Shown: positions 51,803-61,842 of the stretch, in pieces
Numbering within the stretch: the first letter of the stretch is position 1
Layout of the letters: each line of letters begins with the position of its first letter
Origin: Sphingobacterium sp. SYP-B4668
GTDB taxonomy: Bacteria > Bacteroidota > Bacteroidia > Sphingobacteriales > Sphingobacteriaceae
Length of the DNA: 64,000 nt
Direction of reading: 5' to 3'
NCBI RefSeq assembly: GCF_027627455.1
Contig: NZ_CP115483.1
Coordinates: forward strand, 744,001-808,000
The notes under the pieces: generated by a model
What the model was told of the DNA's origin: nothing
What the model saw: the letters and a program-made list of their open reading frames with translations, nothing else
The model's database searches: none
Program-made: the position numbers and the translations under genes

Positions 51803-52987
51803 CTAGAAGCCCATTTTAGACCTCAAGTCCTTCTGGATGCCGTCTTTGTGTATCAATAAAGAAGTAGTTTTGTAACGAACAAATTCCTTACTAGCGTAAA
51901 GATATCCTTTATAATCATTAGAAGTACCCCATGAATTTTTAACGATATAGTATTCTTTGCCATTTTGGTCTTTCACCAATCCAACAATATGCATACCATG
52001 GTCATCGGTCGTGCTATAGTCATCAAAAGCCTGTTGTCTCTGATCAGATGTGATTTTAGCTTCTGGTTTTGGGCCTACAAACATAGACTGTCTTTCCGTT
52101 TCAGTCATTTCTTCAACGGGCTTTTCTGGGACGTAAGCGATCCCATTCTTCCAGCTAAATCCCTTTTCCGACACATCTGTTGCCCAAGCCACGGTATATC
52201 CTTTAGCCAGAGCGTTGTCGATGACAGAGGTTAAGTCATTCATCTGTACATTATAAAAGCTGTCAAAAGACCAATTGTCAGGAATCAATAAAACGAATTT
52301 CTTATAGAAAGGTTGATCGGTGACCGATGCAAGTCCGATATAGTCGTCTGGATTGATACCTATTACTTGATCTGCAAATGTTTTAGCGGTGTAAGTTTTT
52401 CCTTGGTAGTCAAATTCCTTCGGTACTTCTCCTAAATAGCTGTCCATTGCGGCTGCATATGCTTTTTCCCAATTCGGTGTTAGTTTCTTTGCTTTAACAA
52501 ATGTGCCGATCATAGCGTCTAGCATATTCGTCATCTCTCCGAAATTATTGCGATTAGCCCCATAGTGTAAGCCAGTATATACTTCCTGCGGTAATGCACC
52601 ATATTTACGATATGCGTTCAATACATCATGAAATTGGCCACCTTCACCTAAGGATAGCCCTCCATGTAGTCGTACATAAGTCTTAGCTTTTTCTAGGTAA
52701 GTATTGCGAGCCGAGAAAATTTGAGAAATTTCAACCGGTTTTTTGCCCATACGAATCATTTCAGACTCTAAAAATGAATTTCCCGAGTAGGACCAACATG
52801 TACCAGATGAGCCTTGATCTTTGATTGATGTATTGGCAAGATTGATTACTTCGGTAAAAGTAAATCCGGACTTGCTGTTGTCATTTTGATTTGCCTTTAA
52901 AGCATTGATGAGATTGTCTTGTGCTTGAACGTGAAAAGATGCGACAAATAGAGAAGCAGCAAGTACAAGGGTTTTATTCCAATTCAT
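51803..52987 (-). CDS. C1-family peptidase (bleomycin hydrolase / aminopeptidase C type), exported
   Basis: A 394-residue papain-fold peptidase. A signal peptide (about 1-22, ending in VQAQ) is present, unlike cytosolic PepC. The catalytic Cys64 lies in IKDQGSSGTCWSYSGNSFLESE. The catalytic His is in DDHGMHIVGLV (about 335) and Asn in YYIVKNSWGTSN (about 352). The family removes N-terminal residues from peptides and forms self-compartmentalised hexamers in studied members. Monocistronic. Confidence 0.9.
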   Translation of the reverse strand: MNWNKTLVLAASLFVASFHVQAQDNLINALKANQNDNSKSGFTFTEVINLANTSIKDQGSSGTCWSYSGNSFLESEMIRMGKKPVEISQIFSARNTYLEKAKTYVRLHGGLSLGEGGQFHDVLNAYRKYGALPQEVYTGLHYGANRNNFGEMTNMLDAMIGTFVKAKKLTPNWEKAYAAAMDSYLGEVPKEFDYQGKTYTAKTFADQVIGINPDDYIGLASVTDQPFYKKFVLLIPDNWSFDSFYNVQMNDLTSVIDNALAKGYTVAWATDVSEKGFSWKNGIAYVPEKPVEEMTETERQSMFVGPKPEAKITSDQRQQAFDDYSTTDDHGMHIVGLVKDQNGKEYYIVKNSWGTSNDYKGYLYASKEFVRYKTTSLLIHKDGIQKDLRSKMGF

Positions 52988-53165
52988 ATATAACAGTTTG
53001 ATTTTGATGTTGAAAAGATATTTCCAGTATTATGTTCAATAGAATCCCTTATCTAGTGTCCGATGAAGATTCCGAATTATGGGACGAATTTAGCTTTATT
53101 ATCAATAAACCTTGAATACAGCGTGTAAAATTATTACAACAATTAGCTAAAGCTTGGTCATTATA

Positions 53166-53204
53166 AAACGAAGAAGGAGCTCGTTTAGAGCTCCTTCTTC
53201 GTTT
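53166..53204 (-). terminator. Terminator after the TerC gene
   Basis: AAACGAAGAAGGAGCTC (53166-53182) pairs perfectly with GAGCTCCTTCTTCGTTT (53188-53204), overlapping the TerC stop codon. It ends the long - strand run of envelope genes. Confidence 0.9.
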
Positions 53205-54261
53205 ATTTCAGTGCGGGATCATTGTTCTTTTTCGGAAACATTAATGAGGCAATGACGCTCAGGACCAATATACCGATAATGATGATTAACGAATGAGAGG
53301 TGGTAAAACCTAGTTTCTCTAACCAACTATGCAAGAGCATTTTTACGCCGATGAATACCAAAAGGAATGCCAACCCAACCTTTAGGTAATGGAACTTGTG
53401 GATGATGTTCACCAATAGGAAGAACATCGACCTCAACCCTAGGATAGCAAATATATTTGAAAAGAATACAATATATGGGTCTTTCGTTACCGAGAAAATT
53501 GCCGGAATTGAATCTACCGCAAAGATAAGATCGGTGAATTCAATAGCTAGCAACACTAAAAACAAAGGTGTGACATAGCGGATGCCATTTTCGATGTGAA
53601 AAAAGTTTCCATGTTCGATTTTTGGATATACTTTGAAGTACTTTGACGCAAATTTAACAACAGGATGTGTTTGGGGGTCCACTTCCTCTTCTTGATTCCG
53701 ATTGATGTACATCGTGATTCCTGTATAGACTAAGAATGCGCCAAATACATACAATATCCATCCAAATTTTGCGATTAGGGCGGCGCCTACGAATATGAAG
53801 ATACATCTCAAAATTACAGCCCCTAGAATACCCCATACCAATACCTTGTGGTAATACTTTTCAGGTATCCCAAAGGAATGGAACAAAAGCACCATTACAA
53901 AAATATTATCCACAGAAAGTGCATATTCAACTACATAACCAGTTATGTACTCTAATGCCAAGTTATCATTGTATATCTTAATGCTTCCTGCTAGGTCATT
54001 CGTATTTATCTTGATATTGTGGTAATGTTTGGCGATTACATCTTGTAGACTCGCTATATCATGGGCATTGTGTAGTTCGTTTCCCCATATTTTTAGCACT
54101 ACAAAGAATCCTAACGCAAAAAGCACCCATATTGCGCTCATGATTGCCGCAGCTTTAAGCGATATTGGTTTGTCTCCTTTCGAGAATAGACCTAGGTCTA
54201 TTGCCAGCATAAGGATGATGAAGATAATAAATCCTCCAAAAAACATTAATTCGTGACTCAT
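53203..54261 (-). CDS. TerC-family integral membrane protein
   Basis: A 352-residue protein with about nine TM segments. The conserved acidic motifs EYALSVDNIFVMVLLFHSF (about 115-133) and EFTDLIFAVDSIPAIFSVTKDPY (about 225-247) are those of TerC/Alx proteins, which handle tellurite resistance or manganese/metal efflux in different bacteria. A roughly 50-residue insert in the first loop (about 52-110) is a variation I have not seen named. It is 2 nt from the polyprenyl synthase gene, hence co-transcribed. Confidence 0.88.
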   Translation of the reverse strand: MSHELMFFGGFIIFIILMLAIDLGLFSKGDKPISLKAAAIMSAIWVLFALGFFVVLKIWGNELHNAHDIASLQDVIAKHYHNIKINTNDLAGSIKIYNDNLALEYITGYVVEYALSVDNIFVMVLLFHSFGIPEKYYHKVLVWGILGAVILRCIFIFVGAALIAKFGWILYVFGAFLVYTGITMYINRNQEEEVDPQTHPVVKFASKYFKVYPKIEHGNFFHIENGIRYVTPLFLVLLAIEFTDLIFAVDSIPAIFSVTKDPYIVFFSNIFAILGLRSMFFLLVNIIHKFHYLKVGLAFLLVFIGVKMLLHSWLEKLGFTTSHSLIIIIGILVLSVIASLMFPKKNNDPALK

Positions 54262-54263
54262 AT

Positions 54264-55235
54264 TTATTTTTTTCTTTCTGTAGTGTACCTTACTAATTGC
54301 TCTAATCCTGTTTTATATGCTCCTTCCGGAAAAGATTTTAAAATATCAAAGGCTTCCTGTTGATATTCTAACATCTTTGTCGTTGCATAATCCAATCCGC
54401 CGCTACTTCTCACGAATTCAATCACTTCTGCCACTTTTTTATGGTCTTCATTGTGATTTTTGACCAAGTTTATGATGCGACGCTTCTCCGCTTTGTCCGT
54501 TTGTTGGAGTGCATGTATCAAAGGTAACGTCATTTTTTTTTCTTTAATATCATTTCCAAGAGGTTTACCTACATCGTCCAATCCAAAGTCGAACAGGTCA
54601 TCTTTGATTTGAAATGCAATACCTACTTTTTCTCCGAAGGCATGCATTTGTTTCACAAGTTCGGTGTCGGCACCAGTTGATGCTGCTCCACATGCACAGC
54701 AAGAGGCAATCAAAGAAGCTGTTTTTTGCCTGATTACTTCGAAATAAACACTTTCCTCAATGTCCAGTTTTCTAGCCTTTTCGATTTGAAGTAACTCCCC
54801 CTCACTCATCTGCTCCACAGCTTCTGATACAATCTTCAAAAGATGGAAGTCATTGTGCTCTACAGATAGGAGTAAGCCCTTAGACAAGAGAAAGTCTCCA
54901 ACTAACACAGCGACCTTATTTTTCCATAGTGCATTTACAGAAAAAAAACCTCTTCGTTCATTTGCGTTATCTACCACGTCATCGTGTACGAGAGAAGCCG
55001 TATGTAATAATTCTACCAATGAAGCGCCTCTATATGTAGATTCATTGATAGACCCACAAAGCCCCGCTGAGAAGAAAACGAACATAGGACGCATTTGTTT
55101 GCCTTTACGTTTGACAATATAATGCGTTATCCTATCCAGCAAAGGAACCGAACTTTGCATAGAGGCTTTAAATTTATGTTCAAAAGCCGCCAATTCAGTG
55201 GCTATAGGCTTCTGGATATCGTTTAATTTGAGCAT
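54264..55235 (-). CDS. Trans polyprenyl diphosphate synthase (octaprenyl/heptaprenyl type)
   Basis: A 323-residue prenyltransferase. The first Asp-rich motif is Asp85-Asp86-Val-Val-Asp89 in SLVHDDVVDNANERRG, and the second is KDDLFDFGLDD (about 217). It builds the long side chain of menaquinone or ubiquinone from IPP. The chain length is not fixed by inspection. It is upstream of terC in the same operon. The residue before the first motif (His) is bulky-free, as in long-chain synthases. Confidence 0.9.
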   Translation of the reverse strand: MLKLNDIQKPIATELAAFEHKFKASMQSSVPLLDRITHYIVKRKGKQMRPMFVFFSAGLCGSINESTYRGASLVELLHTASLVHDDVVDNANERRGFFSVNALWKNKVAVLVGDFLLSKGLLLSVEHNDFHLLKIVSEAVEQMSEGELLQIEKARKLDIEESVYFEVIRQKTASLIASCCACGAASTGADTELVKQMHAFGEKVGIAFQIKDDLFDFGLDDVGKPLGNDIKEKKMTLPLIHALQQTDKAEKRRIINLVKNHNEDHKKVAEVIEFVRSSGGLDYATTKMLEYQQEAFDILKSFPEGAYKTGLEQLVRYTTERKK

Positions 55236-55296
55236 GAATGATGGTTAAAAACCATGAATTAGACACCTTTTAAGAGGCCTAAAGATAACAAATAGA

Positions 55297-55860
55297 TTAT
55301 AATGATGCTACAGTATTCTCTAATTCTTGATACCATTCTTCACCATATTCGCGGATCAGTGGATCTTTCAAAAATTTGTACACCGGAACTTGCAATTCCT
55401 TGCCAAATGAACACGCATCTTTACAAATATGCCATCGGTCATAATGCAACACATCAAACTCTGGATAAGCGGTAGTTCGAATAGGGTAGAGGTGACAGGA
55501 GATCGGCTTTTTCCAGTGAATGTCACCCAGTTCATAGGCTTTTTCAATTGCACATTTGGTCACCCCATTTTCCCAGGTCACATAAGCACATTCTTTATTC
55601 CCATCTACGCAAGGAGTAGTGAGGTCACCATCCATATCAATTACATGCGTTCCATATTCTTCTACAGCCATAATACCCTTCTCAGTCATATAGGGTTTGA
55701 CTTTAGGATAGATTTCTTCCAAAATGGCAAGTTCATTCTCCTTAAGAGGGGCACCAGCATCTCCTTCAATGCAACATGCTCCTTTACATTTTGAAAGATT
55801 ACATACAAAATCATTTTCAATCAAATCTTCGTGTACGAGTACACTTCCTACTTCTATCAT
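55297..55860 (-). CDS. DUF3109 family Cys-rich protein
   Basis: A 187-residue protein with about ten Cys: [35 protein letters not shown] and HICKDAC. The spacing CxxxCxGxCC then CHLYPIR is typical of the DUF3109/YkgJ group, thought to bind zinc or an iron-sulfur cluster. Function is unknown. It lies 5 nt from the DUF3108 gene and 62 nt from the polyprenyl synthase gene, on the same strand. Confidence 0.85.
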   Translation of the reverse strand: MIEVGSVLVHEDLIENDFVCNLSKCKGACCIEGDAGAPLKENELAILEEIYPKVKPYMTEKGIMAVEEYGTHVIDMDGDLTTPCVDGNKECAYVTWENGVTKCAIEKAYELGDIHWKKPISCHLYPIRTTAYPEFDVLHYDRWHICKDACSFGKELQVPVYKFLKDPLIREYGEEWYQELENTVASL

Positions 55861-55864
55861 GTTT

Positions 55865-56656
55865 TTATTTTGAATAGCTTACGCGTTTGCCTAGTGGATG
55901 TTTCAATCCACTAGCTTTGTGCAGTTCCATTGTTACCGAACCAATTAATATTTCTACCTCAGCTTTTACTGGGATACGGTTGCCATCGTTAGTTACCCAG
56001 AGGTATAATTGACTGTCTTTTTTAAATATACGTCCGGGTTTAATCTCAGGACTGAATTTGATACACTCTAGGCTTCCAAGTTTTGTTTTTATTGTTTCAA
56101 TTCCCAAGTATTTTATGCCCAAAGTTGCGACCTCATCGTTCAGGAAATAGGTAATCTTAAATGAGTCGCCAATCTTTAATTTGGATAGGTCCAAATTCCT
56201 AGAAAAATAATAAGCAGATAGGAGGTCAAATGTTTGAGCAGTAGGACTTTTGAAATTCCCCTTTTTCCCTTTTATAGATTGTGTATTTTGCTCAAAAGTG
56301 ACATAATCCTGTCTTGTATAACTGCCTTCATGTATATCTTCTGTATATAAGTACGGAAGGAACGTGCTTCCATCTACATAAGAATTGTATTTGTTTTTTA
56401 CTGTATAGAATACCGAGAATGCTCCAGATGTTTGTCCAAGTGCTGTAAGTTGAAAAGTCTTAGGATTACTGAATCTCAATTTTGAATCGGACACTATCAG
56501 TGTGCCACTCGCAGCAGATATAATGCCGTATTTCAATTTATACTCCAGTTTTTCACCGGCTTGATAGGCCGATTCCTTCAGATAGGGTAGACTCTGTGCT
56601 AAGGCACAGGTCATGCTGGATAAGACAAGAAGTAGTAGCGTAAAGGTTCTTTTCAT
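55865..56656 (-). CDS. DUF3108 family exported protein
   Basis: A 263-residue protein with a signal peptide (about 1-21, ending in ALAQ). A beta-rich domain with [24 protein letters not shown] at its start and [25 protein letters not shown] near the end matches DUF3108, found in lipocalin- or LolA-like envelope proteins. Its function is unproven. It is 4 nt from the DUF3109 gene and so translationally coupled. Confidence 0.82.
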   Translation of the reverse strand: MKRTFTLLLLVLSSMTCALAQSLPYLKESAYQAGEKLEYKLKYGIISAASGTLIVSDSKLRFSNPKTFQLTALGQTSGAFSVFYTVKNKYNSYVDGSTFLPYLYTEDIHEGSYTRQDYVTFEQNTQSIKGKKGNFKSPTAQTFDLLSAYYFSRNLDLSKLKIGDSFKITYFLNDEVATLGIKYLGIETIKTKLGSLECIKFSPEIKPGRIFKKDSQLYLWVTNDGNRIPVKAEVEILIGSVTMELHKASGLKHPLGKRVSYSK

Positions 56657-56691
56657 ATAGTTATGGACAGTTTGCAGTCTTAGAAGTTTAA

Positions 56692-57207
56692 TTATGTCTT
56701 TCTCTTGAATACAGGTACAGTGGAGCAGGGCTCCCCATACATAATACTTTTGGCCACTTTGCTGAGTTTGACAGTCAATGTAACGAATGCCGATTCTGGG
56801 ATATATATATCACCGCAACCTTTGACAACGACACGCTCATCCACGAATCTCGACATGTCCAAATTTGCTAATTTAGCATCAAACAGTTGATCTCTTAAAT
56901 CCTCCTTAGTCCCAAAAATAACAGTTTTTGCGAAAGGTTCAAGTTTATTTGCTAAAAGCATGATAGCCCACGTTGGGATAATGGCATCTGCTGAGCACAT
57001 AATGGCGACGTGCTTTCCCCCATATTGGGACCAGTCATTATCCTTTATAAAGGCTCTAAAGTCTTTCTCTTTCAGGATAAGGCCATGGAAAAGATTGTCT
57101 TTGATATCATATTCTACCAAGTCACCATCTGGTGCGAGAGTAGCTAGGTCAAATGTTAGAAGTCCACTTTGGGCAACTTTGTTGATTATATTTTCTTGGA
57201 TATCCAT
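56692..57207 (-). CDS. DUF2480 family protein
   Basis: A 171-residue cytoplasmic protein from ATG 57205-57207 (MDIQENIINKVAQSG). An upstream in-frame start would sit inside the terminator of the preceding gene. GDLVEYDIKDNLFHGLILKEKDFR and HVAIMCSADAIIPTWAIMLLANK match DUF2480, a Bacteroidota family of unknown function. It lies 36 nt upstream of the DUF3108 gene. Confidence 0.82.
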   Translation of the reverse strand: MDIQENIINKVAQSGLLTFDLATLAPDGDLVEYDIKDNLFHGLILKEKDFRAFIKDNDWSQYGGKHVAIMCSADAIIPTWAIMLLANKLEPFAKTVIFGTKEDLRDQLFDAKLANLDMSRFVDERVVVKGCGDIYIPESAFVTLTVKLSKVAKSIMYGEPCSTVPVFKRKT

Positions 57208-57212
57208 GATGC

Positions 57213-57250
57213 TATAAAAATAAAAAAGCCGGACCATACAGTCCGGCTAC
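57213..57250 (-). terminator. Terminator after the PpiD-like gene
   Basis: AGCCGGAC (57226-57233) pairs with GTCCGGCT (57240-57247). On the - strand it is followed by T-rich sequence just before the DUF2480 start. Confidence 0.88.
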
Positions 57251-57269
57251 AAAGTTACTTATTTATCTT

Positions 57270-59381
57270 TTAAAAGAATCTAATGCGATTGTCATCAATC
57301 TTTGCCTTGTCTTGAAGTGCTTTGAAGATTGAATTCCAAGCACGTTGTGCTTTTGAAGCCATTAGTTGTTTTTGTTGTGCTTTCACTTCACTGTCAATTT
57401 GGTTTTTAGGATTAACAAAACCGTTGACTTGAACAACATACACCCCTTGATTTCCTTTGATTGCAGCAGATGGCTTATTAGGCTGAAGTCCAAATACAGT
57501 ACCCACTACAGCATTTTCTAATGCAACACCTGGAATTACTGGATTTGCCAATACTACATTTTCAACTTGGATAGGAGCTTTTCCTAATTTTTGTCCAACT
57601 TGGTCGATGGAAGAAGCCCCTTTAACAGCTGCTTCAGCCTTTTCTTTCAGTTGTCTAGCTTTCACAAGGTTCCGCACGGGAGTTTCGATATCTGCTTTAA
57701 CAGATTCCAAAGGAAGAGAACCTTTTGGTTGGATATCCACCAAGCGAGCTACTACAAATGTATGGTCCGTCTCGTAAACTTTATCTGCAACTTCTCCTTT
57801 TTTAGCCTCAAATGCCCATCTAATCAATTCGCGAGGTACTTCATTGCCGTCCAATGTGTTGTCCATTGCCAGCACACGCTTAGCAGTAGCCTCTTTCAGC
57901 CCTTGTTTAGCAGCCTGCTCCTTGAAATTATCTTTATTGATTGCTGTGAAAAAGTTGTTGGCCTTTGCATAGGCGGCATCGATTGTTTCCTTTCCACTCG
58001 TAATCGCTTTATCGACGATAGCTGCTTTTACGACTTTCGAATTGCCGATTTGATTTTCAATCTTAATAATATGAACCCCAAATTGTGTGTTAACTACAAG
58101 CACATCTCCAGTTTTTCCTTCAAATACAGCCTTGTCAAATTCAGGAACCATGCGGCCACGGGCAAACGTACCTAACTCACCACCATTGACCTTACTGCCT
58201 TGATCTTGGCTGAATTGTATAGCCAATGGAGCGAATGACTCACCTTTTACAAGTAAGCTCTTGATCGAGTCTGCCTTTGCCTTAGCTTTATCGATACCAC
58301 CTTCAGCGGTTGGGTTAAGTAAGATGTGACTAGCTTTGACCGAATCAGGACTAAATGTAGCATCTTTGATTTTCGCAATCTCATATGCCCCATTGGATAG
58401 ATAAGGGCCTACAGTGGTACCAACAGCAGCTGTAAATAGAACAGAGTCTAGTGCAGGACTCACTTGTCCTTTTTTAAGATAAGTGTATGGATATTTTGTG
58501 TCCGAGTTTATACTTGCAAACAAGGAGTCATTTGTAGACGCGATCAAATCTGCTTTCAGTTTTTCAATAGCACTCAATGTCGCTACTGTATCCTTTTGGG
58601 TAGGGCGGCCATCTACTACGACATATTCAATAGAACGAGATTCTTCTGGATTTTTGAAAGCATTCTTATTTTCATCATAGTACTCTTTATAGTCTGCATC
58701 TGTCAATTTAACATCAGCATCTTTGATAGAAGAGTAGTCTAATAGTACATATTTAAAGTTAGCTAATTTATTACGTTGCAGATAGTCATCGTTCGCTTCC
58801 AAGGAAGTAACAAAAAGACTATTGTTAACTAGATTCGTGTATTTGGTGCCTATACGCTCATCCCGTACACTCTCCAATAACATTTCCCATTGCTGGTGCA
58901 TCTCGGGAGTTCCTGCACTAGAAAGCTGTCCGATAAACATATTAAGTTGAGCTTTATCAAATTGACCTGTCTGTGGATTTGTAAATGCCTGTACGATTTG
59001 GTACGATGGGTTTGGTCCACTCACCAACGTATTCAATTCATCTTTACCGACAGTAAGTCCAATTTTTTCAACTTCCTGTTTTAGAATTTCTTTCGTAACG
59101 AATTGATTCCATACCTGCTGAACGGCATAATTCTTCATTTGAGGTGTGAGGCTTCCTCCACCCATCTGTTGTTGAAACATCGCAGAAGTCTGGTCGACTT
59201 GCGCATTAAAATCATTGTAGCTGATTGTTTCTCCATTGATGCTTCCGACTTGATTCTGGTTACTGGCCCAAAAAGGTGCTCCAGTACGAACAACGTCTCC
59301 TAACAAAAACGCAACAATTGCAATACCGATAACGGTTACGATCAAACCCGCACGGTTTCGCAAAAAGGTCATTAATCCCAT
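57270..59381 (-). CDS. PpiD/SurA-type peptidyl-prolyl isomerase, membrane-anchored periplasmic chaperone
   Basis: A 703-residue protein. A single N-terminal TM (about 12-31, AGLIVTVIGIAIVAFLLGDV) anchors it with the rest in the periplasm. A SurA-N-like helical region (about 45-200) is followed by one parvulin domain (about 345-445: SVKASHILLNPTAEG, GGELGTFARGRMVPEFDKAVF, GVHIIKI). A long helical C-terminal region completes it. It probably helps outer-membrane protein folding. Between LptC and DUF2480, it belongs to an envelope cluster. Confidence 0.9.
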   Translation of the reverse strand: MGLMTFLRNRAGLIVTVIGIAIVAFLLGDVVRTGAPFWASNQNQVGSINGETISYNDFNAQVDQTSAMFQQQMGGGSLTPQMKNYAVQQVWNQFVTKEILKQEVEKIGLTVGKDELNTLVSGPNPSYQIVQAFTNPQTGQFDKAQLNMFIGQLSSAGTPEMHQQWEMLLESVRDERIGTKYTNLVNNSLFVTSLEANDDYLQRNKLANFKYVLLDYSSIKDADVKLTDADYKEYYDENKNAFKNPEESRSIEYVVVDGRPTQKDTVATLSAIEKLKADLIASTNDSLFASINSDTKYPYTYLKKGQVSPALDSVLFTAAVGTTVGPYLSNGAYEIAKIKDATFSPDSVKASHILLNPTAEGGIDKAKAKADSIKSLLVKGESFAPLAIQFSQDQGSKVNGGELGTFARGRMVPEFDKAVFEGKTGDVLVVNTQFGVHIIKIENQIGNSKVVKAAIVDKAITSGKETIDAAYAKANNFFTAINKDNFKEQAAKQGLKEATAKRVLAMDNTLDGNEVPRELIRWAFEAKKGEVADKVYETDHTFVVARLVDIQPKGSLPLESVKADIETPVRNLVKARQLKEKAEAAVKGASSIDQVGQKLGKAPIQVENVVLANPVIPGVALENAVVGTVFGLQPNKPSAAIKGNQGVYVVQVNGFVNPKNQIDSEVKAQQKQLMASKAQRAWNSIFKALQDKAKIDDNRIRFF

Positions 59382-59537
59382 AGTTTATAAACTGTATTTT
59401 ATTGTTTAAATGCTGATTTTTAGTTTAATAATTCACCTACACTAAAAACGAGGTGCAAGATACAACTTTTATAAAAAAAAGCGTAATATTTTGTCACTGA
59501 TGAAAACTATTCTGTTACTTTTCTGTTTATAAACACT

Positions 59538-60134
59538 TTAATTTCCAAAATTAGGGAATGCAGTGCCACTTTGAACGTGGTATAGCGCAGTAGCATTCTC
59601 AATATTGATGTTTTTAAAGTTACCATCAGATGTAAAAGATGATCCTTGCAGGTTGTCGTTTTTGGAGTAGGCCGTGATTAGCGTATGATTGTAAAACGTA
59701 TCTGAGTTTTCATCATAGATCAACTCTTCCGTTTTTACGATATCTCCATTTATAGCGGTGACGACTACATTTTTACGGAAAGTAGTCGTTTTTTCTTTCT
59801 CCCGTTGGATGGCATAATCCGAGACAATTCGGTGGCTTTCCTTTCCGGCCTCATCGTAGAATACAATCAGCACCCCTTTTGGGAACTCATAGTTTTGTGT
59901 ACTATCATGCAGGACCCTCATCTCCGGGCTCGTCATTACAGCCTTTACCACTGCCGAATCACTGTAAGTTAGGGTCACTCCGTAGGAAATATCCACAGCT
60001 TCACCCTTCTTCATATTCGCAATCCTGTCAACTTCTCTTAAATCCGGCTCACAAGATCCCAATAAGATAACCCCTAACCAGATGAATAAGGATAGGGGTA
60101 TAAATTTTTTTATGAACCAAACGTTGATAAACAT
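59538..60134 (-). CDS. lptC: LPS export periplasmic protein LptC
   Basis: A 198-residue OstA-like beta-jellyroll protein with an N-terminal lipoprotein-like signal (GSCEPDL, Cys28). The core DISYGVTLTYSDSAVVKAVMTSPEM and AGKESHRIVSDYAIQREKEKTTTFRKNVVV is typical of LptC/LptA-like proteins of Bacteroidota. It would pass lipopolysaccharide across the periplasm with the rest of the Lpt bridge, which is not in the window. It lies 13 nt downstream of the outer-membrane protein gene. Confidence 0.88.
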   Translation of the reverse strand: MFINVWFIKKFIPLSLFIWLGVILLGSCEPDLREVDRIANMKKGEAVDISYGVTLTYSDSAVVKAVMTSPEMRVLHDSTQNYEFPKGVLIVFYDEAGKESHRIVSDYAIQREKEKTTTFRKNVVVTAINGDIVKTEELIYDENSDTFYNHTLITAYSKNDNLQGSSFTSDGNFKNINIENATALYHVQSGTAFPNFGN

Positions 60135-60147
60135 AGATTATCTGATG

Positions 60148-61470
60148 TTAATCATAATTTCTTCTTATAAACCACTTGTCGTTTAGCGTAAAACCAATAT
60201 TAAGGTTGATATAGCGTTCTCGTACTAAGTTGTTTGATAGCGTACCCATCTGTCCAAACTCAGCTGAAACATTTATTTTGGAAAAAGTTCTCGAATACGG
60301 TTGTGTTGGAAGTGGAAGTCCCATCCCCACCGTAATCGCCATATCCTTTATATCCGTACCGTTGTAGCTCATTTGCGTTTTGTTATATCTGAACCCTAGT
60401 CTATAGTCCACAATATTCAAATAACGGATGGAAGATGGGTCAGGTGTAAATTGACCACCTATTGCCCCTCCATAATTTTTACCCAATCTAGGTTCACCCT
60501 GTCTCACCTGAAAGTCTGACCAATCTTCATATTTGAAATCGGCACCAACCATCCATTTGTTGGATTTTGCGAGTGTAAAGCCGATACTATGCTTCAATGG
60601 AAGGTTGATTTTTCTTGAACTTTTCTCATTGATGTAAGAGGTGTCTTTCGGAATGTTTTCTACATCAGAAAAGCTGGGCTCTGTGCGCGTAATTACCAAT
60701 GTCGATTTATCCTTAATCGTGTTGTTTAATGATCCCGCATATCCTACAGTTAAGCTCAACTTGTTTCCCAGTGGTTTAAAATATTGGACACCATAGTCCA
60801 AAGATACTCCAGTGAACGAACGGATATCTTTTCTTGTGGTGTTAAACGCATCAAGTGAATATGGAAAATCTATTTTACTGATATCCGTAAGATTTCCAAA
60901 AATATAACTCACGTTGGCACCGATACTAAAGCCCTTGAATGGACTCACACCGTAGCCGATAAAAGCCTTGTTTACGCCCCCTTGACCAGACAGTGTACTT
61001 CTGTAATTCAGCGTGTCCAAAGTCTTTATGCTACTTGACGAATAACCGACATCCGAAAAAGGCATCAGGCCAAAAGCGATACCTCCGGCTTTGCCCAACG
61101 GGATTCCCATTGTAATGTGGCTAAATGCAAAGTCAGCCGAATTGTCAGCAGCGCTACCCTTTTCGAGCTGTGTCAAATTTCCATACAACCCCGCGTCAAA
61201 TATAGTGTGATGAAATCCAGTATAGGATGCTGGGTTAGCCAAATTTAAGGTGTTGGCACCTCCCAAGAATCGCACCCCTGTTGAAATACCTCCCATAGCA
61301 CGCGTTTGGGGAAGTAAGTCTCCGCGCATCTGACCAAGTCCGAATTTTGAATATGGAGAGGCCGAAGTGGATTGTTGCGCATACACACTCGTGCTGCATG
61401 CCAATAGACCTAATGCAATAAATAGTGTTGAAGCTGCTTTTTTCAGCCCGTGTATATCGTGTTTCTGCAT
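60148..61470 (-). CDS. Outer-membrane beta-barrel protein (FadL-like), function unknown
   Basis: A 440-residue protein with a signal peptide (about 1-31, ending in VYAQ). Alternating amphipathic strands and a C-terminal FTLNDKWFIRRNYD suit a beta-barrel. SPYSKFGLGQMRG and RAMGGISTGVRFLGGANTLNLANPASY resemble the N-terminal plug of OmpP1/FadL-type transporters. No substrate can be given. It is cotranscribed with lptC, which suggests a role in envelope biogenesis. Confidence 0.78.
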   Translation of the reverse strand: MQKHDIHGLKKAASTLFIALGLLACSTSVYAQQSTSASPYSKFGLGQMRGDLLPQTRAMGGISTGVRFLGGANTLNLANPASYTGFHHTIFDAGLYGNLTQLEKGSAADNSADFAFSHITMGIPLGKAGGIAFGLMPFSDVGYSSSSIKTLDTLNYRSTLSGQGGVNKAFIGYGVSPFKGFSIGANVSYIFGNLTDISKIDFPYSLDAFNTTRKDIRSFTGVSLDYGVQYFKPLGNKLSLTVGYAGSLNNTIKDKSTLVITRTEPSFSDVENIPKDTSYINEKSSRKINLPLKHSIGFTLAKSNKWMVGADFKYEDWSDFQVRQGEPRLGKNYGGAIGGQFTPDPSSIRYLNIVDYRLGFRYNKTQMSYNGTDIKDMAITVGMGLPLPTQPYSRTFSKINVSAEFGQMGTLSNNLVRERYINLNIGFTLNDKWFIRRNYD

Positions 61471-61842
61471 GTTAAAAATTGATATTCGCGTTACAGATTC
61501 TATTTGATGACATCAATAATACTCTTTTCATTCCGTATAAATTTATCTGTAGCACATTTTGGTCGGGTAAGGACAAAAAGAATCGTTTACTTCTCAAACA
61601 ATAATATTGGATCAATATCCTCATGCTGGCAATACCATCTCTATCTGGATGGCAGGAGTAAAGATTCATGTTCAGCTTTATATTTGATGACAATTTTGAT
61701 CGTATTACAAGTTAAAATGAAGATAAATTATTCGATTCAAATAAGTTCTATCCTAATTTTTTCAGTTACAAAACTATCTAAATTTTGGTTATTACGTAGA
61801 TTCTATTTGTTAAAAAAGGTTAAACATCTATTTTTCAGATAT
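61471..61842. other. Intergenic region upstream of the outer-membrane protein gene
   Basis: 372 nt of AT-rich sequence between the DUF6427 stop and the outer-membrane protein start. A TAGTTTTG octamer occurs on the - strand (plus 61769-61776) without a clear -33. No gene, repeat or RNA structure was recognised. Confidence 0.5.

Noticed and set aside
57591-58175. 194-residue + strand ORF opposite the PpiD-like gene
   Set aside because: It is antisense to the parvulin region, Phe/Cys-rich, with no domain.
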